DNA from: Epiperipatus broadwayi
Lineage: Eukaryota; Onychophora; Udeonychophora; Euonychophora; Peripatidae
Direction: 5' to 3'
Assembly (NCBI GenBank): GCA_028023455.1
Contig: JAQFVV010012508.1
Coordinates: 3,903,877 to 3,967,876, forward strand
DNA: 64,000 nt
Made by a program: the position numbers and the translations under genes. The stretch's first letter is position 1, and every line of letters starts with the position of its first letter. Below, in pieces: positions 1-12,194 of this stretch. The notes beneath the pieces were generated by a model that was not told the DNA's origin, ran no database searches, and saw only the letters and a program-made list of their open reading frames with translations.

Positions 1-262
1 CATTGAAAAAATTAAAAGATTGAAGTGGAGTTGGGCTTGACATATTTTTAGAAGAGATGATAATACATGGACAATTGAAATCTTAAACTGGATTCCAAAA
101 GATTTTAAAAGACCCAGAAAGAGACCACATGTGAGATGGATGGATGAAATAAGAAAGTGTGCAGGGATAGTGTGGAGAAGAGAAGCTAAAGATCAGAGAA
201 GATGGATTGAACTTGGAGAGACCTTCATCCTGCAATGGATTGATAATGATTGATGATGATGA
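1..262 (+). pseudogene. RTE-type LINE 3' end, cut by the window edge
   Basis: The first bases encode the C-terminal tail shared by many RTE-like endonuclease/reverse-transcriptase polyproteins: a basic-tryptophan block (KRLKWSW), then a WTIEILNWIP-like stretch, a Lys/Arg-rich block, RWMDEIRKC, and a final tryptophan-rich segment. The reading is broken by stops and a short TGATGA repeat follows, as at the other RTE tails in this window. Only the last 85 or so codons are present. The family assignment rests on remembered motifs and repetition within the window, not on a search. Confidence 0.8.
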
Positions 263-927
263 TGAATTGCCACTAATTATATTTTCTCAAACCGAATTGC
301 CAAACTTTTTGGTGATGGTATAGTTTAAATGTGCATCCATTTTTTTTTAAGATTTTGAAAATTAACAAAAAAAATATTCAAAGAATATAAAATATGGATT
401 TGGATAAAAATATGGACAAAAAAAGAACCTTGGAAATGGCTAAAAATATAACCCATCAGATAAAAAGAAGATATAAAGTCTTCCGGTTTCATTTCTTTTT
501 GTCTTGAGACTAATAACATAAGTGTATCAGCTTATTTAGGTATTTGGAGAAACTTAAATCAGTTTATCATTATTAGCAATAATAACAAAAGAAATAGATA
601 TAAATCTTTCTAAAATTATATCAGTAATAACTAACAGTGCTTGCAATATGGTCAGACGAGAAAATAATTTTGCCAATTCGTTTACTTAAGTTATTGAACA
701 TGCAATTCTAGGTTTTCACTGCCTTATTTGTCAGCAGGTTTTAGGCATCAGTGCTAGTTTCAAGATATTGAAAGATATTGTGAGCGTTAATAATAAAATT
801 AATCAATTTTATATCTGTACAAATTCACCATAAAATGGTCTATTTAAAGACTATTAGATGGTTTGCGTGTCTGTGCAAATATACATACATGCTAAAAGAA
901 TGGTAAATAATAATTATCATCATCGTC
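263..927. other. AT-rich spacer, nothing recognised
   Basis: I see no ORF with protein-like content, no inverted ends and no known repeat. Confidence 0.6.
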
Positions 928-1180
928 AACCATTATCACTCCACTGCAGGATGAAGGTCTCTCCAAGTTCAAACCATCTGCTATCTCTAGCCTCTTTTCT
1001 TCACATCACCCCTGCACACTTTCTTATTTCATCCATCCATCTCACATGTGGTCTTTTTTTGGGTCTTTTACAATCTCTTGGAATCCAGTTTAAGGTTTCA
1101 ATTGTCCATTTATTATCATCTCTTCTAGCAATATGTCCAGCCCAACGTCACTTCAGTCTTTTAATTCTTTCAACGATATC
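928..1180 (-). pseudogene. RTE-type LINE 3' end
   Basis: Reverse-strand copy of the same RTE C-terminal tail: the CATCATCGTCAACC repeat at its low-coordinate end is the element's 3' terminus. Readable pieces correspond to the GHIARRDD, LNWIP and WMDEIRKCAG blocks. It is truncated at its 5' side, as expected of incomplete target-primed reverse transcription. No full-length ORF remains. Confidence 0.8.
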
Positions 1181-1275
1181 GGTAACATCTGTTTATTTTC
1201 TTATCCATATATTTTTTAAAAAATAATATATTTTATATTATTATATATTAAAATATATATTTTTAAAAAATAATA

Positions 1276-1452
1276 GTCATTCATCATCATCATTATCAAT
1301 CATTATCAATTCACTGCAGGATGAAGGTCTCTTCAAGTTTAATCCATCTTCTCCGATCTTTAGTTTCTCTTCTCCACATCACCTCTACACACTTTTTTAT
1401 TTCATCCATCCATCTCACATTGTGATCTCTTTCTGAGTCTTTTACAATCAAC
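1276..1452 (-). pseudogene. Second, shorter RTE tail next to the first
   Basis: A second reverse-strand RTE 3' end, beginning with the same CATCATCATC-type terminus and covering about 175 bp. It lies about 100 bp from the previous copy in the same orientation, and the two diverge enough to be separate insertions. It ends near a run of C followed by a long T tract. Confidence 0.75.
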
Positions 1453-1479
1453 CCCCCCCCCATAAATCTCTTCTTGTTT

Positions 1480-1790
1480 TTTTTTTTTTTTTGATAAAAA
1501 TAAAGAACAAAAAGAATTTATAACATTAGCCATTAAAAACATCCCTAATTAAATAAATTGGAGGCCTTAAAGAAACCGAGCAGGGCAAATTTCCTAATGT
1601 CCACTCCATATGTTCTTGTCGTTGCAGCTGTTATTACTATGTGTTTATTCATATAGTATACGAACATGGATGGGCTGCTCACCAACACGCATTAGCCAGC
1701 GTGGTGAGTTTATTGGCTTTTTACCTCTGAGTTTAAGATCAAGAAACACCATGGTCTTTCTTCTCAGTGCCTGATAAAGCAGAATGAATG
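1480..1790. repeat. Interspersed repeat G, copy 1
   Basis: This segment shares blocks with 59630-59860, notably GAGTTTAAGAYCA followed by ATGGTCTTTYTTCT, plus a GGAGGCYTTAAA block and a TTATTCATATR block. The reverse strand reads partly like a decayed LINE C-terminal region, but I cannot assign it. Identity between the two copies is patchy, so both are old. Confidence 0.5.
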
Positions 1791-1799
1791 TTTGTGTAA

Positions 1800-2590
1800 A
1801 TGATAAAAATAATAGTAAGCTGTTCTAAATAATGCATATGTATTTTTGTTAACTTAATCGTGGTATATTATTACAAGTATGAGCTGTTGCTTTTTTTAAT
1901 CCTAGCAGATTTAGTTTAGCATCATCTGCATAATAGAATATAAAAAATATTTAAACTATTTAGGGTATAATATAACTTTGTACTTAAAGGGAAATGTCCG
2001 ATTTAATCCTGACGGTATGAGTTTGTCTTTAAAATAGTTAATAATTATTCGTTATACGTTTTCAGATTACTTTTAAATATTTTATATTTTAAAATTCTTT
2101 ACATATAGGTTTGTAGCATTTAAGTAAAGACCCCACCCCCATCCCCATTACAAAATTCACAATAATTTTTCTGATTGGTGTTAGTGCATATGCAGCTATA
2201 ATAATTTTTTTTTTGAATTGAAATGTAAAATTTAAGTGATATTTAATAATTTTGAGATTATGCCTCGATGAATTTCAGAATAACTTTTATATAAATATTT
2301 TTTATATAAAGATATACTTTTTTGTAGCTAATAGATTTAATGCTTTTTTAAAAAAACAGAATTCCTTTAACTCAAATTTTTCATGGTAATTCTTTATTTG
2401 ATTTATATTAACAAATCTCATATAACCAATCATTTTAATTGACGGAGAAGGGTGCTCTTTATTGCATTATTAGTAAAGAAAAATAAATCTTTAATTTTTG
2501 GCTGTTATAACAGTAAAAGATATACACTTTAAATAACAACAAAAAAAAAAAAGTCAATGGAAATATTTAAAAATATTTTGCTTAAATAAT
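1800..2590. other. AT-rich spacer, nothing recognised
   Basis: Homopolymer A and T runs only; a CCCCACCCCCATCCCC stretch at about 2131 is the only GC-rich feature. Confidence 0.6.
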
Positions 2591-2599
2591 TTTTAATAT

Positions 2600-3090
2600 T
2601 TAAATACAGGTATACTTTATATTTCTGGAGTTTAAATGTAATTATAGGGGATTTGAACCCAGACTTTCAAGCTTCCTTCAACTATCTAATCTATCTCATC
2701 CAACCAATGCTCATGACCACACACGTGTGAAAAGATAAATGACAATAATATTGGCATCATCAAGAAATTTGGATATTCCATCATCAGATATGCAATGGCA
2801 TGGATGGCTGAAGAGTTGGAGAGTGGAATAGATTGAAGCCGTCCATTAAAGTTTGAAGATTTGCTATCTTTATATGAACCAAGCACTGATTCTACATATG
2901 TGTGGGAGATGAGGATCTGGACCAACTGATGAGTACTGGTTCAGCTTGAAATATATATATTCGAGATCATTTATCTTTTTTCACATGTGTATGGTCATGT
3001 GTATTGGATGCGTGAAATAGATTGGATGGCTGAAGGGATCTTGAAAATATGGGTTCAAATCCCCTATAATATTGAATTTTTTTTTTTAAA
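2600..3090 (+). mobile_element. HHR-B element, full arm-plus-unit copy
   Basis: It opens with an inverted arm (GGGGATTTGAACCCAGACTT at about 2648) and closes with the matching sense end (GGGTTCAAATCCCCTATA at about 3050). The interior holds the family's CTGATGAGTACTGGTTCAGC hammerhead segment at about 2924-2943, followed by a GAAA-like continuation. Outer flanks resemble other HHR-B copies (ATTTAAATACAGG on the left). The B family recurs about ten times in the window. I see no protein-coding capacity. Confidence 0.75.
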
Positions 3091-3460
3091 ATTGCAATTT
3101 AATTATTATATAATAGTATTTTAATGAGATGAGAAAAAATATTAATATATATGTTTGAGTACTTTACAAAATATATTTTATTTCTTCCATTTTGTGTCTA
3201 TTTTAATTAATATCTTATACTTAATTTAATGACAAAATAAATATTTTAAGTAAAAGAATGATGACAATAAAACTTGCATGTTTGTGTTCGCCATTTAAAA
3301 TTACTCACACACGCGAAAAAATTTAAATAGTTAATCTAAGTCTAAATATTTTGCCATAAAATACTCTCTTTTTTTATACAAAGAACTTTGTAATGAGAGT
3401 TGTCTTCCCTGTATGTTTTATTGGAATTAATAATCATCTTGCTTAACACGTATAAATAAA

Positions 3461-3702
3461 AAAGTGGCAAACTCTCCATACAGTAGTGCCATCCAGTGCA
3501 AGCCTTAGTAATCAATGGATGCAAAAAGGTGAATAAAATCCTTATCTAGTACCTACTCATCCAATATGGTTTTCATCCATGAGAGCTTTTGATCTGAGCG
3601 CACTGCACATAGATTACTATGCACTGAGTGACACTATTGAATGTAGACTTTGCTATTGCTTAAGCAGCTTATAAGCATAGAAAATGGTGAGTATGTGATG
3701 TT
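3461..3702 (-). mobile_element. HHR-A element, degraded
   Basis: Reverse-strand HHR-A copy. The low-coordinate end is the family 3' terminus (GGCAAACTCTCCATAC), followed by the complement of the conserved ATCCATTGATTAC block and of the unit core. The hammerhead core has decayed here. The high-coordinate end carries the inverted piece with the GTATGTGATGTTTTAGTG motif. I see no clear TSD. Confidence 0.65.
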
Positions 3703-3709
3703 TTAGTGC

Positions 3710-4580
3710 AAAATATAAATATATGATATAAACTTTGTGTAAATAAGAAAAATACTGAGAAGCAAGATGAGATAAAAATAATAAGATTAACATTATTCTA
3801 TCAGCATCCTTTAAGATTCTTTCTCATTACTAAAATAATTAAATCTTAAAATTTACACAGTACAATGACTGCTTATACATATGTATACCAAGCTTTCAAA
3901 TATTCAAAAGAAGCTATTTTCTTTTCCAAAACTAATTTTAAAACAGAATAATATATATATAAAATCTCTAAAGGTTTGTCCGTAACACTGTCATGTGATA
4001 TTCAAGTTAAACATTTATATTTTTCAAGGAAAAAAATAATTATTTGTTCCATTATTAATAATGTGTTGTTGTTGTTTTTTTTTTTACAAAGCATTTTATG
4101 CAAAAGAAGTAATTTCTTCCTTATATTTAAGAGACTTAATTTGATTAGGAGCATTTTATTCAAAACAAGTAATTCCACAAAGCAAAAATACCAGTCTTTC
4201 TATAGGTCAGATACATTTGCCAACAAGTAATTTTGCAAAGCAAAAAAAAAATTGGTAAAGCAATCAATTAAAAAATGCTGTCAAATTCACATATCAAATA
4301 TAAGAGGTATATTTAAAAAGTTAAATTTTAATTTAGTTTTATTAATAGTTTTGTGTATGTAAAGTAACCAATTAAAAAAAAAAAATTATTACAAAGGCCA
4401 GGTACATTTTTCACATTTATTTATATAATATTAAAATATTTTGGTTAATTTACATTAAATCTTCAAAAAAAATTCTTACAGCAACCAATTTAACAAAAAG
4501 GTTGGCCTTTCCATGGCCAGGTGTATATAATTATGATAAACAAATAGTTAACAAAATTATAATTTATTTCAATTAATTGT
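3710..4580. other. AT-rich spacer with a short internal repeat
   Basis: Blocks of AAGTAATT(T/C)... with GCATTTTAT.CAAAA recur two or three times (4090-4245), suggesting local slippage duplications. Nothing else seen. Confidence 0.5.
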
Positions 4581-4596
4581 TTTTTTTTTACATTTA

Positions 4597-5193
4597 AAAT
4601 AGGCAAAACTATCTCCATACAGTAATGACACTCAAAGCAAGACAGAGTAATCAATGGATGCCAGAAGGCTTGTGCATAAAATTCCTATCTAGTACCTACT
4701 CATTCAATATCCCCAAACTAGTTTCTGGCTTATGGCCTTTGTCAGTGAGGAGCCTTGGATCTGAGAGCACTGTACCTAGATCTTAGGATCTAATGCAACC
4801 CTCCAGCAGCCACCTTTTATTTCTACATAACTACAAAACTATGAGAATAGAATTGAAAACACACAAATATTTTCAATCTAAGCTCAGTAGCTTATATACT
4901 TATATGGGTCTGAACTCAGTTCAGCACCCATACATTTTGGTGTCTTTGGTCCTTTTATAACCATAGTCACCACCTTCCCATGAGGCAGGATTGGATGAAG
5001 ACCATAAGCCAGAAACTAGTTTGGGGATATTGGATGAGTAGGCACTAGATAGGGATTTTATGCACAAGCCTTCTGGCGTCCATTGATTACACTGTCTTAC
5101 TTTGAGTGGCACTACTCTATGGAGAGAGTTTTGCCTATTTTAATAACAGTTAAGAGCAAGCATGGGAGATAGTGATCATGTGATGTTTAAAGG
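4597..5193 (-). mobile_element. HHR-A element with 13-bp target-site duplication
   Basis: The element is bounded by the perfect 13-bp duplication TTTTTTACATTTA at 4584-4596 and 5194-5206. Read on the minus strand, it starts with an inverted copy of the unit (5000-5193) and continues into the sense unit, ending in AGTTTTGCCTATTT at 4597. The two arms are therefore inverted repeats of more than 140 bp, giving a large hairpin. The minus-strand hammerhead lies at about 4702-4756; its core reads CTGACAA, a departure from CTGATGA. The right arm has lost the start of the core. TSD length and the precise 3' end point to retrotransposition rather than cut-and-paste. Confidence 0.8.
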
Positions 5194-5209
5194 TTTTTTA
5201 CATTTATCT

Positions 5210-6430
5210 TATACAATTCTCATCAAATAAATTAAGCTTATATTAACATTTTGTAACTTTTATTAACTATGTTGATTGTGCTAATTACAAAATAACTTGC
5301 TAAAAAGTGTTTCTTTTTACACATCTTAACATGAAATAATTCATCACATTTAATAGATTCATTTTTAAATGCGAATTGTATATTTATTGGTTCCAAATAG
5401 ACATAAATATGAATTGGGTATATACAAAATAAATAAATCATTTTGACAAAAGAGAAAATCAAATAATTTAGATCGTTTTTTTTTTTTTAGTAAAATCATT
5501 AAATATATTAAACCCTTTTATTTATAACTACATCAATACACACACACATATATATATATATTATGGATAAAGAAATTATTTTGTTTCTTACCAAAATCGA
5601 CTTTAGAAGTTCCAAAAGTCAGCACAGACTTCAAAATTGTATATTTTAGAAAACTAGTTCTCTATTCGTTTGTAAACAATTCATTCTTCAAAGGTTGGTT
5701 TATTTTTAAGTTGAGATCTGTTTGGGGGGGGGGGAGGAATTAGCCAACCAACCATGAGACAATTCTTATGATAGATGCATTAAAAAAGTACATCTTATTC
5801 CAATAATATTCACAAGAAAATTGATATTCAATCTATAGAAGTGTTCAATATACATTGCTGAATTTTAACAGCTGTTAAATGCATTATGGATTGTCACATT
5901 ACTGATACACGTAATTGTCTTAAAGAATATACGATGGATAACAAGTAAATCTGTTATTGAGTTCATTAAAATAAAGAATCATGATTATTTTCTGATCTTA
6001 TTATTAGTAAATTTAATTAAAAGAAAATGGGGCATTTTGTTTTCCTTAGCAGAATAATACCTTAAATGTGGAGCTTTACAATAAATGCTGAGATCTGAAG
6101 GCAGAAGTCTAATGATTGACAAGAAGACTTAAAAATGAGACATTCATGAATAATTATCATTTTAGATCTGTTTGATACTTTAAAACAACATAGTATCATA
6201 TTATTTTGACAGGTAGAAGAACTATTTTGATCCTCTTTTAAATGATACTTGAATTGGGATGTTTGTTTTTTTAAATGATACATCCATTTTCTCAACTCAT
6301 TTTGATTGGGTCAACGATATCTATCTACCGTAGTAAATCTTTGTGATTTTAAAAATGAAATGGTTGTGTTATCTTGATGAAATAACTGGAGAAAATTTAA
6401 AATATGCCAGTGATGTTATTTCAGAAATAC
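5210..6430. other. AT-rich spacer, nothing recognised
   Basis: A poly-G run at about 5724 and a CA/TA microsatellite near 5537-5561; the open frames here are chance AT-rich frames. Confidence 0.5.
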
Positions 6431-6439
6431 GGAAATTGT

Positions 6440-7850
6440 TTTAAGGATATGTAGGTCAATGAAGTTGTGCTTGTGATCTTAAAGATGCTTCTATTGGTCC
6501 AATTTTTAAAATAGGAGTAGATAAGATTGTGAGAATTATCATAGAATATCATTATTATCCATTACAGCAAAGTACTTTCAAGGATTTTGAGGAATACATT
6601 GTTTCCAACCATAGGCGAATAAATACCAGAAACTTAATAGGGATTTACAGAATGAAGAAGCACTATAGATATGGTTTTTGTTGTTGAAAACATGCAAGAA
6701 AAGTGTCAGGAATAATGGAATGATTTATATATTGCTTTTATTGATTTGGTCAAGACCTTTGATTGAGTTTATTGAACATGTTTATAGCATTATTTGAAAT
6801 AATTGGTTGTCCACCAAAATTTATTTTATTTATAATATATAGCTTTTTATCTGATGGAGTGAGATAAAATGTTATTACTACAAGTGGAAAATATGAGATG
6901 TTTGAAATAAAAACTTGTGTTAAACAAAAATGTGTATTTGCTCTAAAATTTTTTTCAATTTTTATGACAGTTGTAGTTAGAATTGTTTATAGGTAGTTTA
7001 GTGAAACAAAGATCAAGATGAGTTACAGGTTGATTGGCAGAATTTTTAATTTGAATGGGTTAAAAATATTAAAAAATTACTGGATTCTGGATTTACAATA
7101 TGCTATTAATTATGTTATTTTTACCAGTTCAAATGACAATTTATGGAATGTACTTAATGTTTTGAGTGCAACATTTAAAGACTTTGATTTAATAATTAAT
7201 GATGATCTAATAATTAATGTTCCAAAAACTCAAGTTCTTTATCAATTAATGACAGAATCCTCAGGGACTTTTAGCATTGATGGTTATCAATTTGAGAATG
7301 TAAACCATTTTAAATATATTGGTAGTTTTATAATATAGAATTGTGATGTAGATGTTAAAGTATAACACAGGCACCAGTGTGTTGTTGCTGCCATTAAGGA
7401 TATTTCACCACAGTGATATAGCTAATAAGTTAACTGCACATACAGCTGTTATTTTACTTCATTTATTGTATGGAAGTGAGATTTGGACATCCTATCGATG
7501 TAATATAAAGACATTACTCATTTAAAGATGTTCCATAATATTTTTAAAATGCTAATGGCAATTTCAAAAAAGCAATCAATATTTTCTTCAACTAAGTGGA
7601 TGTGATGTTATAGGTTCCATTATTGTAAAATCACACTTTTGTCGAAGAGGTAGATCCTACATTATATGGATTATCGTAATGACATTCTGAAGATGTATAA
7701 TGTTGATTCTTGCCATTATGAATACACTAGCAGTGACTATAATTCAATGCAGAGTTACAATCAAGTATAGTGTTAGAGTAGTTTGGAAAGGAAAATTTTC
7801 CGTGAATGATTTAAAAGACAGCATAACATATTAAACAGAAAAATGGCCTA
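6440..7850 (+). pseudogene. Non-LTR reverse transcriptase pseudogene
   Basis: Motifs of a LINE reverse transcriptase appear in order, split over frames by stops. A FIDLVKTFD segment (RT block with the first aspartate) lies at about 6738-6765, a CPPKFI-like block follows, and a KTCVKQKCVFA segment near 6930 corresponds to the usual GVKQGCVLAP. The longest open stretch, 7018-7338, includes VPKTQVLYQ and FKYIGSFI, the region after the catalytic box. At about 7465 a LLYGSEIWTS segment matches the usual LLYGSETWT. The YADD box is not preserved. This clade differs from the RTE copies elsewhere in the window. Confidence 0.75.
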
Positions 7851-7859
7851 ACATGTTCT

Positions 7860-9160
7860 TTATGTGACAGTTATGGATGTCACAGATTGGTTTGTATTAT
7901 CATTGCAAAACTCATTTTTAGAGCAAGTTTTTTTTTTGTTTTTGTTCTTGGAGTTGGATTGTCCATACCTGTTTATGAGTGTCTGCTTTGTGTACTTGTG
8001 TTCGTTATAAATTTGGATGTCATAAAAATATTTTACTAGGTTGGCTTCTGAATAATGACTATTAAGTCACAATGGGGTAAAAAAAAATTTAAGAAATAGA
8101 TAAAAATTAGTGTAATTTAATATACATATCCAAAGATCTTAAATTGTCATTAATATGGAGCAATGTAATAATGAAACCAATACTCATGAGCCGTTAAAGT
8201 AACGCTTGTAATTTAAATTGATATATTTTTGAATAAACAATTGGAAATAGCATACGGCATCAAAATATGTGAATAGTTTGCTGTCTGAAATGTATGTTTG
8301 AATAAGTAATTTTTAATGCTCATAATATTATTCAAGAATTATTCTCCACACAGTGCAGGTGTAGAAAATTTGTAGATATGTAATTATGAAGTCACACATT
8401 TTTATTTATATCCCTTAGAATCGTTTAATTTTTAATGTAAAATTAATGGATATTCCTTGACTGAGAAAATATTAATAATTTAAAAACTTTAAATTGATTA
8501 ATAATTATAATAATGTAAAGTTGTATAAAAAAATGAGATTATCCAAATATATATAGTTTTTTTTTTTAAAATGCTGCTTAGAGTTTAAATTGATGTAATG
8601 TTCATGGGTAAATAATGACCAATAAATAATGAGTGGTGTTGGAATATGTAATAAGGTGAGCTCTCTGATGAATCTTTGGAAAATAGATATTAAATTATTA
8701 TAATCTTGTTTGAGAGATATCTTATGTCTAAAGCATGTATAGAAAATGTGTTGATACATCATTTAGAAAATTATTTGTTGACTTACATTAGCTTGATATA
8801 GCAATATTTAATTGAAAATTAAAAATTAAATTATGCGAAATAGAGTAATATAATATTATCTATATTTATATAAGTTTCGTAACTAATCCTTTTTTTCTTT
8901 TTGGCTTGCCATGTTTAAAGATATCTGTAATTTAAGAAAAATCGTAATTTTCTCTTTTTTTATATGCACATCTAAAACATAGATTAACAGTACATGCCTG
9001 GATCTTGAAAATACATTGTCTCTACAATGGGACATAGAAATGGAAGATAAAAATTATGGGATTCATTTTCTGGACCTTTATATCATCCCCCCCCCCCCAA
9101 AAAAAAAAAAAAAAAACACCAACTAGGAGCTCGATTTCAAAATGAATTTAAAGATCATTC
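7860..9160. other. AT-rich spacer, nothing recognised
   Basis: Ends in a C-run followed directly by an A-run (9086-9115). No other structure seen. Confidence 0.5.
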
Positions 9161-9164
9161 AAAT

Positions 9165-9308
9165 AAGAGATCACATGTGAGATGGATGGATGAAATAAGA
9201 AAGTGTGCAGGGTTGATGTGGAGAAGAGATGCTAGAGATCAGAGAAGATGGATTGAACTTGGAGAGACCTTCATCCCATAGTGGATTGATAATGGTTGAT
9301 GATGATGA
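9165..9308 (+). pseudogene. RTE tail, truncated
   Basis: The last 45 codons of the RTE polyprotein tail (from the HVRWMDEIRKC block to the terminal tryptophan block) followed by the TGATGATGATGA terminus. It is followed by a 47-bp flank (9309-9355) that recurs right after the next RTE tail, which links the two copies. Confidence 0.8.
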
Positions 9309-9353
9309 TTCATCCAAAATCAAGAATCATTTTAGAATACAAACTTGCAGGTT

Positions 9354-9605
9354 TCAACTGGAGTGGAGTTGGGTTGGACATATTGCTAGAAGAGATGATA
9401 ATAAATGGACAATTGAAATTTTAAACTGGATTCCAAGAGATTGTAAAAGACCCAGAAAGAAACCACATGTGAGATGGATGGATGAAATAAGAAAGTGTGC
9501 AGGGGTGATGTGGAGAAGAGATGCTAGAGATCAGAGAAGATGGATTGAACTTGGAGAGACCTTCATTTTGCAGTGGATTGATCATGGTTGGTGATGATGA
9601 TTCAT
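9354..9605 (+). pseudogene. RTE tail flanked by a 47-bp direct repeat
   Basis: Second plus-strand RTE tail, from the LEWSWVGHIARRDDNKW region to the TGATGATGA terminus; most of it is open in one frame (9229-9594). The flanking direct repeat starts TCATCCAAAATCAAGAATC at 9309 and 9602, differs by one indel, and ends GCAGGTTTCAA. It is either an unusually long TSD or part of a 293-bp tandem duplication that includes the previous tail. Confidence 0.8.
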
Positions 9606-9649
9606 CCAAAATCAAGAATCTTTTAGAATACAAACTTGCAGGTTTCAAA

Positions 9650-11080
9650 TGTTTCTTGTACAGAAATATGAATTGATGCAAGTACGAAGCTGATAGGGAA
9701 AACAATATTGATGCTTTTGTCAATGATCTCACAACTCTTGGATAAAATCCATATATGCTAGCAAGAACAATTGGCAAATTTTACACTAATTTAAGTGAAA
9801 ATAAAATTTACAAATAATGTGCCAAAAGTATCGTTAAGCCTTCCATGTCTCTAGAATTGCCAAAAAACTGAGGAATATATATACTGACTCTTATATAGCT
9901 AGCTTTATATCATCTCCATTACTAAACAACTTATTAAATCATTCAAAAGATAAAATGTGAGTGGACCATGCCCCTTAAGTTTTTTTTACAAAATTTCATG
10001 CAGTGTCCCATCACGTAGTTTTGTGTATTATGGTGAATTTCCAGTGAATAGATCTACAAGGATTTCTCACCATATGTACTATACAACAGAGCAGAACAAT
10101 AATAAATATAAATCGATTTTTCTTGAGCACAAGATCGCCATTGGTCATACTTTTAGTCCCACAAATATGAGGACGATTTGCATCTAGTGAGATGATATAA
10201 AAAGAAAATATAAGGAGGCTTGGGCAAAATGGAACATTCAAATGTCGCATTTACATATTAAGCCTCATTTACATAATACATTACATTCATATATAGGCAT
10301 AATTTTCAATTGCTAAATTAATATAGCATTATGATTCTGGAAGTGGTCTGTCCAAAAGCATACTTAGTGCATTATAAAAGTGTTGAATTTCAACTTTTAC
10401 CTTTTCATAATACTAGATTACAATGAGTTTATAAGAAAATAAATATAATATTAACCATTATAATTTTAATGTCAGAACTATAATAATTATTTCACTTCAT
10501 AATCACTGTAATGATTACGAATGTTTTGATATAAAAATTCACGGGACAAAATTTTCAGAAAACCTTCAAATTTTTTTTGGTTCATATCTCAGAAATAGCT
10601 TACGATTAAAAGATGCATTTACAAATCAGAAATAAAAATATAATAAATTTATCATATTTTAAATTTTAATATAAAAAGAAACTACTATATATCATGTATA
10701 CACTGTATATTATAAACAACGATGACATTTTGTTGCTAATTAATAAAATTACTGCTATTTTATTGCCTATTTTATGATATTTTGTGGGGGGGGGGGTTTG
10801 AATACATTTGTTACTGGCAATATTGTGAAAAGCAGTCATTGTATGTATTAATCTAGGCATTCTATAGAATGCATGAGATTTTTTTAGGCAAAGCATGAAA
10901 TGTCAGTTTTATTGTAATATTTTACATACTTTCCTTAAAGCATTGTATAGAATATCTAGGCATTATATATAAGGACAAAGAGTATTTTGTAAAGTACAAA
11001 AAAGACTTTTATTGGAAAGATGCATGTAAAAATGTAACCTACAAAATGTATGATATGGAATTTTTCTAAGGAAAGACCAT
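9650..11080. other. Spacer, nothing recognised
   Basis: A poly-G run at about 10786. Small GCATTSTATAGAATG-type motifs at 10855 and 10940 are too short to call a repeat. Confidence 0.5.
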
Positions 11081-11089
11081 TGCTGAACT

Positions 11090-11560
11090 ACTAAGGTAGC
11101 CTGGAATGGCATTTTCAATTGTACTTAAATGCTTTTTCACACAAAATGGCTTCAAATTTAGTACACCTTATGAACCCTTGCTGCTACCATGGACTGAGCA
11201 GAAGCGGCTGACCAGAGAGCTTCATAAAGTACATTAAGTAACTTAGAATCCATGATGTAAAATTGGATTTCACTGATGACTTCTTCAACAGAATTCGTGA
11301 TGTGGTTCTTTTTTAGTTGCTGCCTTAGCCTTTTATATATTGTTCATTAACCTTCTTTGATTTTAAAAATATAGTTGGTAGCAATAATAACTCGAACTTT
11401 AGATAATTCTTGATAAAATCATTATTGTATTTCAGCATACTGTGATTCCTGACCAGATAGTATGGCCTGCTCGGCCATTTTTTGTACAGCAGGGACAGAT
11501 TGAAATTTGTGTTTTTCTAATCACTTAACAAAGCCAGCACTGTAAATGGTGAGAGTGTTC
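11090..11560 (-). pseudogene. Possible decayed coding segment, unidentified
   Basis: On the reverse strand, open segments broken by a few stops read FQSVPAVQKMAEQAIL, then LSGQESQYAEIQ, and further on EEVISEIQFYIMDSK and WSAASAQSMVAARVHK. Composition is more balanced than the surroundings and the codons look protein-like. I do not recognise the family. It could be a processed pseudogene or a transposon protein. Frame changes occur near 11540. Confidence 0.3.
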
Positions 11561-12194
11561 TGGCTTTCTGTTTGAGGAAAGCTATTGAAAGTTACATAAC
11601 TCATGTTGCAACATTAAATGCTATTGCTGGAAGTATTTTATACTTTTCCAATTTATCTTTTGGCATTTTATAGAATGTCTAGGAAATGAGTGAAAGACAA
11701 ATATAGATAAGGATCTCAATTATCTGTAGAACAATGAATCTATTTGCATTACCAACAGTAAAATCTGCATTATATTATAATCATATTTTAGTTTTCTGTT
11801 CACTGCTTTCCATTCATCTGATTATCCCAGATTAATCTTGAGCCAGCAAAGAACCACTGTGATTTATTTCTCACTTTGTAAAATGATGAATAGCATATTT
11901 AGCTACAAATTAATTATATATATATATTCAGAAATTCTCAGCTATTTGAGAAATATTTTCACTTATATCCACAATCAAACATTGGGTTTTGGTCTCAGAA
12001 GACAGATACCTTAATTATTATAGACTGAATTTCTTTTAAAATAATATGGTTATAAAACAAATATGATGTAATTGTTTCTTATTAAAAAAAATTATTTGCC
12101 CCAAATTAGTTTTTGTCTTAGAAATTGTTTATATATAATGAGCCTACATTCTTATATAATGTAATATACTAAAGTCATTTTAAAAAAAAAAAAT

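Noticed and set aside
858-1226. 122-codon plus-strand ORF
   Set aside because: It is the antisense shadow of the RTE tail on the minus strand.
4597-5193. HHR-A as a simple TIR MITE
   Set aside because: TSDs are 13-15 bp and the inverted arm varies in length between copies, unlike a MITE.
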